From assembly GCF_009830105.1 (NCBI RefSeq), contig NZ_WURB01000025.1, positions 1-64,000 of the forward strand: a DNA stretch of 64,000 nt. The letters are read 5' to 3'. Below, one piece after another: positions 42,249 to 51,539 of this stretch. The notes beneath the pieces are model-generated. The model saw only the letters and a list, made by a program, of their open reading frames with translations, had not been told where the DNA came from and ran no database searches. The translations under genes were made by a program, and so were the position numbers. Source of the DNA: Microvirga makkahensis (GTDB lineage Bacteria > Pseudomonadota > Alphaproteobacteria > Rhizobiales > Beijerinckiaceae). Position 1 is the stretch's first letter, and every line of letters starts with the position of its first letter.

Positions 42249-43061
42249 ATGCACGAACGTGAAAGGCATCGAATCATTCTGAACCTGGTTCAGGAAAGGC
42301 CTGTCGCCACGATCCAGGATCTGGTGGAGCTGACAGAGGCATCCGAGGCCACGATCCGCCGGGACATCGCAGCCCTTCATGTTCAAGGCCGGCTGCGCCG
42401 TGTGCGTGGCGGTGCCGAGGCCCTGCATCCTCAGCCCATCAGCCCGCTGGCGGCCAAGCCCTTCCGGATTTCCGAAGGCGAAAACACTGCCAAGAAGCGG
42501 GCCATCGCCCGCGAGGCTGTGGCCCTGTGCAGCGATGGTGACGCCATCATCATCAACGGCGGCACGACCACGTTCCAGATGGTGCATTACCTGACTGCCC
42601 GCCGGATGCAGGTCTTCACGAATTCCTTTGCGATTGCGGAGCATCTGATCAAGCATTCCAAGAACCAGGTGATGCTGCCGGGCGGCTCCGTCTATCGCGA
42701 CCAGAGCATCATTCTCTCGCCCTTCGACAACGACGTGACGCGCAACTTCTATGCGCGCCGCATGTTCATGGGTGCTCAAGGCGTGGGCCCACTCGGCGTG
42801 ATGGAACAGGACGCACTGATCATCCAGGCGGAACAGAAGCTCATCAACCAGGCCGACGAACTGGTGCTGATGGTCGATTCCACCAAATTCCAACGCCGTT
42901 CCAGCCTCATTCTCTGCCCGCTCAATCGTGTCTCCACGCTGATCACCGACGACGGTATTCAGGATACGGCCCGAGCCATGATCGAGGATGCGGGCATCAA
43001 GCTGATCGTTGCCAATGTCGCGGCAGCCGAAAAGCCGCCGGAATCCTCATCGGCAGCGTGA
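42249..43061 (+). CDS. rhaR: DeoR family rhamnose-operon regulator
   Basis: A 270-residue DeoR-type repressor. The N-terminal winged helix carries HRIILNLVQERPVATIQDLV and the hallmark SEATIRRDIAALHVQG, followed by the sugar-phosphate-binding (ISOCOT) domain with INGGTTTFQM and VMLPGGSVY. GAGGAATA lies before the ATG. Gene order matches rhaR of the R. leguminosarum rhamnose locus, where it heads the transporter operon and represses it. The binding site is probably in the 247-base gap to rhaD. Confidence 0.92.
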   Translation: MHERERHRIILNLVQERPVATIQDLVELTEASEATIRRDIAALHVQGRLRRVRGGAEALHPQPISPLAAKPFRISEGENTAKKRAIAREAVALCSDGDAIIINGGTTTFQMVHYLTARRMQVFTNSFAIAEHLIKHSKNQVMLPGGSVYRDQSIILSPFDNDVTRNFYARRMFMGAQGVGPLGVMEQDALIIQAEQKLINQADELVLMVDSTKFQRRSSLILCPLNRVSTLITDDGIQDTARAMIEDAGIKLIVANVAAAEKPPESSSAA

Positions 43062-43097
43062 AGTCTGCCGGGAGTGTAAGCAAGGGAGGAAGAAAAC

Positions 43098-44093
43098 ATG
43101 ACACTATTTGCCAAACTGGCCGTCGGAACGACTCTCGGTCTCGCCCTTCTCACGGGTGCGGCCAGCGCCGAGAACATCAAGATCGGCCTTGTCGTCAAAT
43201 CCCTCGGCAACGGCTTCTTCGAAGCCGCCAATAAGGGCGCTCAGGAGGCTGCGAAGGAACTCGGCGGCGTCGACATCATCTATACCGGACCCACCACCAC
43301 GACCGCCGAGGGCCAGATCGAGGTGATCAACGCGCTCATTGCCCAGAAGGTCGATGCGATCGCGATCTCGGCCAACGATCCCGACGCGGTCGCCCCGGCG
43401 CTGAAGAAGGCGGCCCAGCGCGGCATCAAGGTGATTTCATGGGATTCCGGCGTCAACAAGGACGGGCGCATCCTCCATCTCAATCCCTCTTCCAACGAGC
43501 TCATCGGCAATATGTGTCTGAAGCTCGCGGCCGATCACCTGCCGGACGGCAAGGGCGACTTCGCGATCCTGTCGGCCACCTCGACCTCGACGAACCAGAA
43601 CACCTGGATTGCCGAGATGAAAAAGCAGCTGCCGAAATATCCGGGTCTGAACCTCGTCACGACTGTCTATGGCGATGACCTTGCCGACAAGAGCTATCGT
43701 GAAGCCCAGGGCCTTCTCAGCTCCCGTCCGAACGTGAAGGTGATTGTAGCTCCCACGACTGTCGGTGTGCTCGCCGCATCTCAGGCGGTGAAGGATGCCG
43801 GCAAGATCGGCCAGGTTTACGTGACGGGGCTTGGGCTTCCGTCCGAGATGGCGGGCGCCGTTCACTCGGGGGCAACCAAACAGTTCGCGATCTGGAACCC
43901 GATCGATCTCGGCTATTCGGCGGCGCAAATCGCTTATCGCCTCGTCAAGAAGGAGACCGACGGCAAGCCGGGCTCCGAGATCAATGTCGGTCGCATGGGT
44001 AAGATCAAGGTCGGTGAGAACGGCGAAGCCGCCATGGCCGATCCTTTCGTGTACGACGCCAAGAACGTCGACGAATTCGCCAAGATCTTCTGA
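43098..44093 (+). CDS. rhaS: Rhamnose ABC transporter substrate-binding protein
   Basis: A 331-residue periplasmic sugar-binding protein (type 1 PBP fold, RbsB-like). The signal peptide ends TGAASA; the mature start ENIKIGLVVKSLGNGFF and TYT-like ALIAQKVDAIAISANDPDAV are typical of RhaS/AutoInducer-2-type sugar-binding proteins. GGGAGGAAGA precedes the ATG. It delivers L-rhamnose to the RhaPQ permease; first structural gene after rhaR. Confidence 0.93.
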   Translation: MTLFAKLAVGTTLGLALLTGAASAENIKIGLVVKSLGNGFFEAANKGAQEAAKELGGVDIIYTGPTTTTAEGQIEVINALIAQKVDAIAISANDPDAVAPALKKAAQRGIKVISWDSGVNKDGRILHLNPSSNELIGNMCLKLAADHLPDGKGDFAILSATSTSTNQNTWIAEMKKQLPKYPGLNLVTTVYGDDLADKSYREAQGLLSSRPNVKVIVAPTTVGVLAASQAVKDAGKIGQVYVTGLGLPSEMAGAVHSGATKQFAIWNPIDLGYSAAQIAYRLVKKETDGKPGSEINVGRMGKIKVGENGEAAMADPFVYDAKNVDEFAKIF

Positions 44094-44170
44094 GATCTCG
44101 ACACGCTTGGAGGGAAGGTGTGGACTGCCTGCGCCTTCCTTGCTCACGTTGGCTCTCGGCGGGAATTTCC

Positions 44171-45688
44171 ATGTCTGTCGCACAAGCAATCGCCCAGAAC
44201 TCAACTCCGCTTCTGGAGATGCGCGGCATTTCCAAGTCGTTCCCCGGCGTCAAGGCCCTCGACTCCGTCGATATCGCTCTTTATCCCGGAACGGTAACGG
44301 CGCTGATCGGCGAGAACGGCGCGGGCAAATCGACGCTTGTCAAGATTCTGACGGGCATCTATCAACCGGACGGCGGCGAGATCATCGTCGAGGGCGAGCC
44401 GGTCCATTTCGCGAGCGCCGAGGCGGCCATTCGGAACGGCATCACGGCGATTCATCAGGAAACCGTCCTTTTCGACGAACTTTCGGTCGCCGAGAACATC
44501 TTTCTCGGCCATGCGCCGCGCAATCGTCTGGGATTAATCAATTGGGGCGGGATGAATGCGAGGGCAGCAGCGCTCCTGACCTCCATCGACGCCCCCGTCA
44601 GCCCGTATATGAGGCTGAAAGACCTCTCGATCGCACAACGCCACCTCGTTGCCATCGCCCGCGCCCTTTCGGTCGAAGCCCGCGTCGTCATCATGGACGA
44701 GCCCACGGCGGCGCTTTCGTACAAAGAGGTAGAGGATCTCTTCCGCATCATCGAGAGGCTGAAGCGGCAGGGCAAGGCAATCCTGTTCATCAGTCACAAG
44801 TTCGATGAGGTCTATCAGATCGCGGAGCGTTTCGCGGTCTTTAGAGATGGGCGCTCGATCGGCGCCGGTCTGCTCGCTCAGACCAGCCAGGACGAGATCG
44901 TGCGCATGATGGTCGGGCGCTCGGTCGATCACGTATTTCCGAAATTCGACGTCGCCATCGGCAACACCGTTCTGAAGGTCTCCGGATATTCCCATCCGAC
45001 GGAATTCAACGACATTTCCTTCGAGCTGCGGCGCGGTGAAATTCTCGGTCTTTACGGCCTCGTCGGGGCAGGCCGCTCCGAATTCTGCCAATCTCTGTTC
45101 GGAATCACCCATCCGAGCGCCGGAAGCCTCGAACTCGAAGGGCGGTTGATCGAGATCCGCTCCCCGGCGGATGCAGTCGCTGCCGGCATCGTCTACGTGC
45201 CCGAGGAGCGAAGCCGCCATGGCGTCGTGCTCCAGATGCCGATCTTCCAGAATTTCACCATGGCCACTTTAGGCAGGACGACCCGCGCAGGCTTCCTGCG
45301 CGAAGCCGAGGAATTCGCTCTCGCCCGGCGTTATGCGGAGCGGCTGGATCTGCGGGCGGCTGCCCTGTCCGTGCCCGTCGGGACCCTCTCGGGCGGCAAC
45401 CAGCAGAAGGTCGTCATTGGCAAGTGGCTCGCCGCCAGGCCGAAGGTGATCATCCTGGATGAGCCGACGAAGGGCATCGACATCGGCTCCAAGGCCGCAG
45501 TGCACGCCTTCATGAGCGAACTCGCAGGCGAGGGACTCAGCGTGCTCATGGTGTCATCCGAGTTGCCCGAAGTCCTGGGCATGTCCGACCGGGTTTTGGT
45601 GATGCGCGAAGGGCGCATGGCCGGCATCTGGAAACGTGAAGAACTCGATGCCGAGACGCTGGTGCGCGCCGCCACCGGCAACCCGTGA
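44171..45688 (+). CDS. rhaT: Rhamnose ABC transporter, fused double ATPase
   Basis: A 505-residue CUT2-type ATPase with two nucleotide-binding domains. Domain 1: Walker A GENGAGKS (47-54) and the Walker B VVIMDEPTAALS; its signature is LSIAQRHLVAIARAL, degenerate as usual. Domain 2: degenerate P-loop GLVGAGRSEF, canonical signature LSGGNQQKV and Walker B VIILDEPTKGID. The pair energises RhaP and RhaQ. An alternative GTG start at 44120 has an excellent GGAGGGAA ribosome binding site and would add 17 residues; ATG at 44171 fits homologue lengths better. Name follows the R. leguminosarum rhaRSTPQU nomenclature. Confidence 0.92.
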   Translation: MSVAQAIAQNSTPLLEMRGISKSFPGVKALDSVDIALYPGTVTALIGENGAGKSTLVKILTGIYQPDGGEIIVEGEPVHFASAEAAIRNGITAIHQETVLFDELSVAENIFLGHAPRNRLGLINWGGMNARAAALLTSIDAPVSPYMRLKDLSIAQRHLVAIARALSVEARVVIMDEPTAALSYKEVEDLFRIIERLKRQGKAILFISHKFDEVYQIAERFAVFRDGRSIGAGLLAQTSQDEIVRMMVGRSVDHVFPKFDVAIGNTVLKVSGYSHPTEFNDISFELRRGEILGLYGLVGAGRSEFCQSLFGITHPSAGSLELEGRLIEIRSPADAVAAGIVYVPEERSRHGVVLQMPIFQNFTMATLGRTTRAGFLREAEEFALARRYAERLDLRAAALSVPVGTLSGGNQQKVVIGKWLAARPKVIILDEPTKGIDIGSKAAVHAFMSELAGEGLSVLMVSSELPEVLGMSDRVLVMREGRMAGIWKREELDAETLVRAATGNP

Positions 45689-45705
45689 ATGGGAAGAGAG
45701 ACGCG

Positions 45706-46725
45706 ATGAGCCGCATCCTGAAATACCGGGAACTCCTGCTGCTAGTGATCAATTTGGTGCTGATCGCCGCCTTTTCCACTCGCGCACCGGGGTTTGCCTC
45801 GCCGAAGAGCCTTGCGAACATCTTCAACGACACCTCCATCCTGATCATTCTGGCGCTCGGCCAGATGGCTGTGCTCCTGACCAGATCCATCGATCTGTCC
45901 GTTGCCGCCAACCTCTCCTTCACGGGCATGGCAGTGGCCATGCTCAATTCCGCCCATCCCGAGGTTCCGCTGCCGTTGCTGATTGCAGCCGCGCTCGGCA
46001 TCGGAGCCGGTCTCGGGGCCATCAATGGTTTCATGGTCTGGAAGATCGGAATCCCCGCCATCGTTGCCACGCTCGGCACGCTCACGATCTATCGCGGCAT
46101 GGCCTTCGTGCTCTCGGGCGGCGCATGGGTCAACCAGACCCAGATGACGCAGGCATTCCTCAACACGCCGCGCATGCCCGTGCTCGGTCTTCCTCTGCTG
46201 GGTTGGACGGCCATCCTCGTGATCGCCATTATCGCAATCGTATTCACGCGCACGATCTTTGGCCGGTCGCTCTATGCCGCCGGCGGCAATCCCACGGCGG
46301 CGCTGTATGCCGGTGTCGATGTAGGGCGCACGAAATTCTTCGCCTTCATGCTGTCGGGCGCCCTGTCAGGTCTCTGCGGTTATCTCTGGGTTTCGCGCTA
46401 TGCGGTCGCTTACGTGGACATTGCTGCGGGTTTCGAGCTCGACACGGTCGCGGCCTGCGTGATCGGCGGCATCTCGACACTAGGCGGAATTGGCTCCGTA
46501 GGCGGCGCGGTGCTCGGCGCACTCTTCCTCGGCGTGATCAAGAACGCTCTTCCAGTCATCGAGATCTCGCCCTTCTGGCAAATGGCCATCTCCGGCCTCG
46601 TGATCATCATCGCCGTGCTCTTGAACGCGCGTCAGGACCGCCGTAAGGGCCGCCTCATTCTGCGGGACGCGGCCAAGAGCCGTTCCGTTCGTGTTGCGAC
46701 CCCTGTGGAAGGAGCAGCCGCATGA
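45706..46725 (+). CDS. rhaP: Rhamnose ABC transporter permease
   Basis: A 339-residue CUT2 permease with 8-10 helices. Helix 2 region LALGQMAVLLTRSIDLSVAANLSF and the conserved VIGGISTLGGIGSVGGAVLGALF loop near residues 245-270 are family marks. ATG at 45706 is preferred to a GTG overlapping the rhaT stop. Its stop overlaps the rhaQ start by four bases (ATGA). It pairs with RhaQ in the membrane. Confidence 0.92.
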   Translation: MSRILKYRELLLLVINLVLIAAFSTRAPGFASPKSLANIFNDTSILIILALGQMAVLLTRSIDLSVAANLSFTGMAVAMLNSAHPEVPLPLLIAAALGIGAGLGAINGFMVWKIGIPAIVATLGTLTIYRGMAFVLSGGAWVNQTQMTQAFLNTPRMPVLGLPLLGWTAILVIAIIAIVFTRTIFGRSLYAAGGNPTAALYAGVDVGRTKFFAFMLSGALSGLCGYLWVSRYAVAYVDIAAGFELDTVAACVIGGISTLGGIGSVGGAVLGALFLGVIKNALPVIEISPFWQMAISGLVIIIAVLLNARQDRRKGRLILRDAAKSRSVRVATPVEGAAA

Positions 46726-47768
46726 GCACGCTGGCAGCCGAGAAGCGGCCTCCGCGCCATATCCCCGACAAGCTCTCGACGCCGGCCGGGCGGCTTTTGG
46801 GAAGCTGGGAGACTTTGCTGGCTGCGGTCGCCATCGCGATCTTCACCGCAAACTCCCTGGCCTCGCCACACTTCCTCGATCCCTGGAACCTGTCGGACGC
46901 TACCTACAACTTCACCGAAAAGGCGATGATCGCCTTCGCGATGACTCTCCTGATCATCTCGGGTGAGATCGATCTGTCGGTGGCGGCGATCATCGCCCTT
47001 GCCTCGACTGCGATGGGGGCAGCTGCCCAGGCCGGCTTCCAGACGCCGGCTCTCGTCGGAATCGGGCTGAGCGTAGGCCTTCTGTGCGGTGCGTTCAACG
47101 GCTTGCTGGTGGCGCGCTTCGGTCTTCCGTCCATAGTGGTGACCATCGGCACCATGAGCCTTTTCCGTGGCATTGCGCAGATTGTTCTCGGCGACCAGGC
47201 CTATGGCGGCTATCCTTCGAGCTTCGCCTGGTTCGGCCAGGGTTATATGTCGGATTTCCCCTGGTGGCCCACGATCCCCGGCTTCGAGGTCGTGACCTTC
47301 GAAATGGTCGCCTTCGTGGTCTTTGCTCTTCTCTTCGGCATTCTGCTGCATCGGACAACCTTCGGACGCTGGATCTATGCGATCGGCAACAATGCCTTCG
47401 CCGCGCAGTTTTCCGGTATTCCCGTTCAGCGCACCAAGTTCATTCTGTTTCTCCTGACAGGCCTGATGAGCGGCGTTGCCGCCGTGTGCCTCACCTCGCG
47501 CCTTGGCTCTACCCGACATACCATTGCAGTCGGTTGGGAGCTTGAAGCCATCACCATGGCGGTCCTCGGCGGCGTGAGCATCCTGGGCGGTTCCGGCAGC
47601 ATTCCCGGCGTGGTGCTTGCCGCCATCGTCATGGGACTCGTGACCTTCGGCCTGGGGCTTCTCAACGTGCCCGGCATCATCATGTCCATCTTCATCGGCT
47701 TGCTTCTGATCGTCGTGATTGCGCTGCCGATTGTCGTCCGCCGCATCCGCTCGAGAACACCCGCATGA
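46722..47768 (+). CDS. rhaQ: Rhamnose ABC transporter permease
   Basis: A 348-residue CUT2 permease and partner of RhaP. Markers: [22 protein letters not shown] near residue 75-95, [18 protein letters not shown], and [19 protein letters not shown] near residues 285-305. Both ends overlap neighbours by four bases, so translation is coupled with rhaP and the mutarotase gene. Confidence 0.92.
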   Translation: MSTLAAEKRPPRHIPDKLSTPAGRLLGSWETLLAAVAIAIFTANSLASPHFLDPWNLSDATYNFTEKAMIAFAMTLLIISGEIDLSVAAIIALASTAMGAAAQAGFQTPALVGIGLSVGLLCGAFNGLLVARFGLPSIVVTIGTMSLFRGIAQIVLGDQAYGGYPSSFAWFGQGYMSDFPWWPTIPGFEVVTFEMVAFVVFALLFGILLHRTTFGRWIYAIGNNAFAAQFSGIPVQRTKFILFLLTGLMSGVAAVCLTSRLGSTRHTIAVGWELEAITMAVLGGVSILGGSGSIPGVVLAAIVMGLVTFGLGLLNVPGIIMSIFIGLLLIVVIALPIVVRRIRSRTPA

Positions 47769-48088
47769 TCCCGAAAGAGAAATACGCGTTCAAGATGCAG
47801 CTTAACCCCGGCATGGAGGAGGAGTACCGCCGTCGCCATGACGAGATCTGGCCGGAACTGGCGGAACTGCTGAAGGACGCAGGTGTCGAAGATTATTCGG
47901 TCCACCTCGACCGCGAAACCAATATCCTCTTCGCCGTGCTCTGGCGTCCGGCGGGAGATAACATGGCGGAGTTGCCGAACCACCCGGTGATGAAACGCTG
48001 GTGGGCTCACATGGCCGATATCATGGCGACGAATCCGGATAATTCGCCGGTCGAGGTGCCGCTCGTCACCGTCTTCCATATGGCGTGA
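47765..48088 (+). CDS. rhaU: L-rhamnose mutarotase
   Basis: A 107-residue ferredoxin-like enzyme interconverting alpha and beta L-rhamnopyranose. The family signature is clear: [20 protein letters not shown] (catalytic His at its end), [22 protein letters not shown] and [15 protein letters not shown]. It overlaps rhaQ by four bases and precedes rhaK by four, matching rhaU in R. leguminosarum (rhaM in E. coli). Confidence 0.95.
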   Translation: MIPKEKYAFKMQLNPGMEEEYRRRHDEIWPELAELLKDAGVEDYSVHLDRETNILFAVLWRPAGDNMAELPNHPVMKRWWAHMADIMATNPDNSPVEVPLVTVFHMA

Positions 48089-48092
48089 TCCC

Positions 48093-49469
48093 ATGAACAT
48101 CGCAGTGCTCGACATCGGCAAGACTAATGTCAAAGCTGTCATAGTCGAGGTGGAGGCTGGCCGCGAGCTTGCTGCACGCATAAAGCCGAACACGGTGCTG
48201 ACTGATGGTCCCTATCCGCATTTCGACGTGGACGGGATTTTCGCATTCCTTCTCGACTCCCTGAAAGAACTTCATGCCGAATTCGGGTTCGAGGCCATTT
48301 CCGTTACGGCCCACGGTGCAAGCGGAGCCCTTCTCGGCGACGGTGGTCTGGTCCTGCCTGTTCTGGATTACGAATTCCGCTATCCCGCGGGAGTTGAGGA
48401 GGCCTATGATGCGATCAGGCCACCATTCGGGGAAACCTTCTCGCCTCGGCTGCCCGGCGGACTCAATCTCGGAGCGCAGCTTCACTACCAGAAGACCACC
48501 TTTCCGGAAGCCTTCGGGAAGGTGCGGACAATCGTCACTTATCCGCAATATTGGGGCTGGCGGCTGACGGGCGTCGCCGCGACGGATGTGACGTCACTTG
48601 GATGCCACACGGATCTCTGGATGCCGCGCCTCGGCATATTCTCCAGCCTCGTCGGGCGTCTCGGGATCGCCGAGAAGCTCGCACCCGTCAAGAGGCCGTC
48701 CGACCTGCTCGGCTATGTCGCGGGCGAGATCGCAGAACGGATCGAGCTCGCCGGGCCGATGCCGGTCTATTGTGGGATCCACGATTCCAACGCTTCTCTC
48801 CTGCCGCATCTCTTTCAGCGCGAGGCGCATTTTACAGTGGTGTCGACAGGCACATGGGTCGTTCTGTTCGCCGTCGGCGGAGACCTCGACCATCTCGATC
48901 CCGAGCGCGATACGCTGGCCAATGTCGATGCCCTCGGCCGCGCCGTGCCGTCGGCCCGGTTCATGGGAGGGCGGGAGTTCGAGCTCCTGACAGGAGGGAA
49001 GGGCACAGCAACACCGGCCGCCATCCGGCGCGTGCTGGAGGAGCATATTCTTCTGATGCCGAGCGTAGTTCCGGGATGCGGACCCTATCCTCATGCGAGG
49101 CATCATGTCCTCAATGCTCTCCACGGCCTCGATGCGGACGAGACCTATGTCGCGGCCTCGTTCTATGCCGCGTTGATGACCAAGACATGCCTCGATCTGA
49201 CCGGCGCGGCAGGACCGGTGATCATCGAAGGTCCCTTCGCCCGCAACATGCTCTACATCGAGGCCCTCTCCCAGGCCGCCGAACGTCCGGTCAGGCCGGT
49301 CGGAGGCTCGACGGGAACTAGCATCGGTGCCGCGCTCCTGACCGCCCAAGTGCCGATGCGGGCAACGCCGCCTCCGGGAACGGCAGATTCCCCCTTTGGC
49401 CTCCCTGAAAGTTTTCGGCAGTATTGTGTGGAATGGAACCGGCTCGTGCGCGCCGGAGCTATCGATTGA
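48093..49469 (+). CDS. rhaK: Rhamnulokinase-like FGGY sugar kinase (RhaK)
   Basis: A 458-residue FGGY-family kinase. ATP-binding phosphate-1 element VLDIGKTNVKAV at the N-terminus, the central VYCGIHDSNASLLPH and VVSTGTWVVLF (phosphate-2), and the C-terminal IIEGPFARNMLYIEAL and GGSTGTSIGAALL (adenosine motif). It phosphorylates L-rhamnulose (R. leguminosarum RhaK accepts rhamnose/rhamnulose and, unusually, is needed for transport activity). ATG at 48093 follows the rhaU stop by four bases. It ends the plus-strand operon, followed by a GC-rich stem-loop. Confidence 0.9.
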   Translation: MNIAVLDIGKTNVKAVIVEVEAGRELAARIKPNTVLTDGPYPHFDVDGIFAFLLDSLKELHAEFGFEAISVTAHGASGALLGDGGLVLPVLDYEFRYPAGVEEAYDAIRPPFGETFSPRLPGGLNLGAQLHYQKTTFPEAFGKVRTIVTYPQYWGWRLTGVAATDVTSLGCHTDLWMPRLGIFSSLVGRLGIAEKLAPVKRPSDLLGYVAGEIAERIELAGPMPVYCGIHDSNASLLPHLFQREAHFTVVSTGTWVVLFAVGGDLDHLDPERDTLANVDALGRAVPSARFMGGREFELLTGGKGTATPAAIRRVLEEHILLMPSVVPGCGPYPHARHHVLNALHGLDADETYVAASFYAALMTKTCLDLTGAAGPVIIEGPFARNMLYIEALSQAAERPVRPVGGSTGTSIGAALLTAQVPMRATPPPGTADSPFGLPESFRQYCVEWNRLVRAGAID

Positions 49470-49480
49470 TCGCGAGCTCC

Positions 49481-49497
49481 CGGGCCGGCACGGCCCG
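49481..49497 (+). terminator. GC-rich stem-loop after rhaK
   Basis: CGGGCCG-GCA-CGGCCCG, a perfect 7-bp stem with 3-base loop, 12 bases after the rhaK stop. No T tract follows, so termination would be Rho-dependent or weak. Confidence 0.4.
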
Positions 49498-49604
49498 CAA
49501 GCCTCAGGGTCAGGCCGAGCCCATATGGGGAGTTGCTGCGCCCCTGTTGCCCCGGATCGTCGATTCATCAGGCCTCAACCCATACTTTTAATCCGCATTT
49601 CGAT

Positions 49605-49618
49605 CAAAAAAGTACAGA
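49605..49618. promoter_or_regulatory. 14-base repeat, copy 1 (candidate AraC-regulator site)
   Basis: CAAAAAAGTACAGA occurs here, about 93 bases upstream of the GMC oxidoreductase start, and again exactly at 52484-52497 upstream of the ABC operon. Both flank the araC gene, so it may be that regulator's binding half-site. Confidence 0.45.
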
Positions 49619-49710
49619 CCTAGTGCAGTTGTGACCGTAGTCGGCTGCAAATCACCATCGTAGGCTCACGGACAAATTTTTCCTCAAGGAGAAGTCGGGG
49701 CAGGCATCTC

Positions 49711-51390
49711 ATGGCACTGTCAGGTCGGACAGCGAGATACGATTTCATCATTGCGGGTGGCGGCTCCTCGGCCTGCGTGGCTGCGACGCGGCTCGTTCGC
49801 GATTTCGGCTGCCGCGTGCTTCTCATCGAGCGGGGACCGGCCAGAGCGGCCTCCATCATGCGAATGCCTGCGGGCTACATGAAGTATCTCGCGCGCGACG
49901 ATTTTCTCGAGATGCACCGGACCGTCCCGCAACAACGTCTGGGAGGGCGCGCACCGATCGTGCCCCAGGCGAAGGTTCTGGGCGGCGGCAGCGCCGTCAA
50001 TGCGATGGTCTATATGCGCGGCCAGCGCGAGGACTACGACGCCTGGGACGACTATCTCGGCAAAGGCTCCGGCTGGTCCTATGCGGATGTGCTCCCGCAT
50101 TTCAGGGCGCTGGAACGCAACACCAAGTTCAACAATGCCTATCACGGCGTCGACGGGGATCTCCTGGTCTCGGACCCGGGCAGCCTGTGCGACATGACGC
50201 AGGATTTCATTCTCGCGGTGCAGGGAATGGGGCATCCCTACAATCTGGATTTCAATGGCGAACGCCAGTCGGGTGTCGGCGTCATGCAGCACACCATGGG
50301 CCGCAATGACAATGGGCGGATGGTGCGCTGCGACGCCGTATCGGCGTTCCTGTCTCAGGTTCTCGACGATCCGCGCCTGACCGTCGTGACAGATGCGCTC
50401 GTCACCAAGATCCTCATCGAGCACGGCCGGGCCATCGGCGTGGAGTACATTCACAACGGGCAGACGTCGCGCGTTCATGCGGATCGTGAGGTTTTGGTTG
50501 CGGCCGGCACCTACAACACGGCGAAGCTTCTCATGCTGTCGGGTCTCGGTCCGGCGGATCATCTCACGGAGCATGGCCTTCGCGTCGTGGCCGACCTCCC
50601 GGGCGTCGGAGCCAATCTGCAGGACCATCACGAGGTGCCGGTGATCGCGTCAACGAACCGGCCGAGCGGCTATTTTGGCCAGGACAGAGGCTGGCGCATG
50701 CTGCGTAACGGTCTCCAATATATCCTGTTTGGAACAGGGCCTGTGACCACGACGGGGATCGAATCCTGCCTGTTCTACGATCCCGACGGCAGCGAGAGGC
50801 CCACGATCCAGTTGTATTGCGCTCCCATCGTTTATCTGGACCGGGATATATCAAGTGCGAAGCCAACCTATGGCGTCACACTCACCTCGTGCCTGCTCCG
50901 GCCCAAAGCGCGGGGAAGCGTACGGCTGCGCAGCGCGAACCCGGCCGACATGCCCCTTGTCGACGCGAACTTCTTCGGCGATCCTGACGATCTGCGCCTG
51001 ACATTGGCGGCGCTAGGGTTTGCCCGGCAACTGCTCGGAGCGAAACCGATCAGTCCCAAGATCGCCGAAGAATTGCTACCCGGCGCGAGCATCATGAGCG
51101 AGGAAGCGCTTGTTGAGTATTGCGGCCGGACCGTCAAAACCAATTACCACCCGTCCGGCAGCGCCCATATGGGACCTGACGATGATCCGATGGCCGTGCT
51201 CGACCATCGTATGCGCGTACGCGGCATCGGCAATCTGAGAGTGATCGACTGTTCTGCTATACCGTTTATTCCGTCGGCGAACACCAACGCGGCTGCCTTG
51301 ATGCTCGGCCATCGGGCGGCCGAGTTCGTGGTCGCTCCCAGCCGCCAATCGGTCAAGGATCGACTCCCTGAAACTTCATCCTACAACTAA
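49711..51390 (+). CDS. GMC family FAD oxidoreductase (choline dehydrogenase-like)
   Basis: A 559-residue flavoprotein of the glucose-methanol-choline family. The N-terminal ADP-binding motif is FIIAGGGSSACVAATRL (slightly degenerate: AC where GC is usual). GGGSAVNAMVYMRGQ is GMC signature 1, and the C-terminal HPSGSAHMG with SANTNAAALMLGHRAAE provides the catalytic His and Asn/His. Such enzymes oxidise primary alcohols, sugars or polyols. Context (polyol importer and dehydrogenases downstream) suggests a polyol or sugar substrate. No signal peptide; likely cytoplasmic. AGGAG lies somewhat far (about 20 bases) upstream, with GGGGCAGG closer. Confidence 0.87.
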   Translation: MALSGRTARYDFIIAGGGSSACVAATRLVRDFGCRVLLIERGPARAASIMRMPAGYMKYLARDDFLEMHRTVPQQRLGGRAPIVPQAKVLGGGSAVNAMVYMRGQREDYDAWDDYLGKGSGWSYADVLPHFRALERNTKFNNAYHGVDGDLLVSDPGSLCDMTQDFILAVQGMGHPYNLDFNGERQSGVGVMQHTMGRNDNGRMVRCDAVSAFLSQVLDDPRLTVVTDALVTKILIEHGRAIGVEYIHNGQTSRVHADREVLVAAGTYNTAKLLMLSGLGPADHLTEHGLRVVADLPGVGANLQDHHEVPVIASTNRPSGYFGQDRGWRMLRNGLQYILFGTGPVTTTGIESCLFYDPDGSERPTIQLYCAPIVYLDRDISSAKPTYGVTLTSCLLRPKARGSVRLRSANPADMPLVDANFFGDPDDLRLTLAALGFARQLLGAKPISPKIAEELLPGASIMSEEALVEYCGRTVKTNYHPSGSAHMGPDDDPMAVLDHRMRVRGIGNLRVIDCSAIPFIPSANTNAAALMLGHRAAEFVVAPSRQSVKDRLPETSSYN

Positions 51391-51447
51391 GGGGGATCAC
51401 GGGAAGAGCTTGTGATTGGCTGGCGTAGCCGGCTTAAATTCACAACC

Positions 51448-51498
51448 GCGGACCCATTCAACGGAGACGCGGTACATAACCGCTAAAGTGCGGACCCA
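51448..51498. repeat. Direct repeat GCGGACCCA before araC
   Basis: The nonamer GCGGACCCA occurs at 51448-51456 and 51490-51498, 42 bases apart (four helical turns), just upstream of the AraC-family gene. Same-face spacing could suit autoregulation; chance is also possible. Confidence 0.25.
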
Positions 51499-51539
51499 AA
51501 GAGGAAGCGGCCTGCTGCACCACATGGAGGGCGGCGAGA

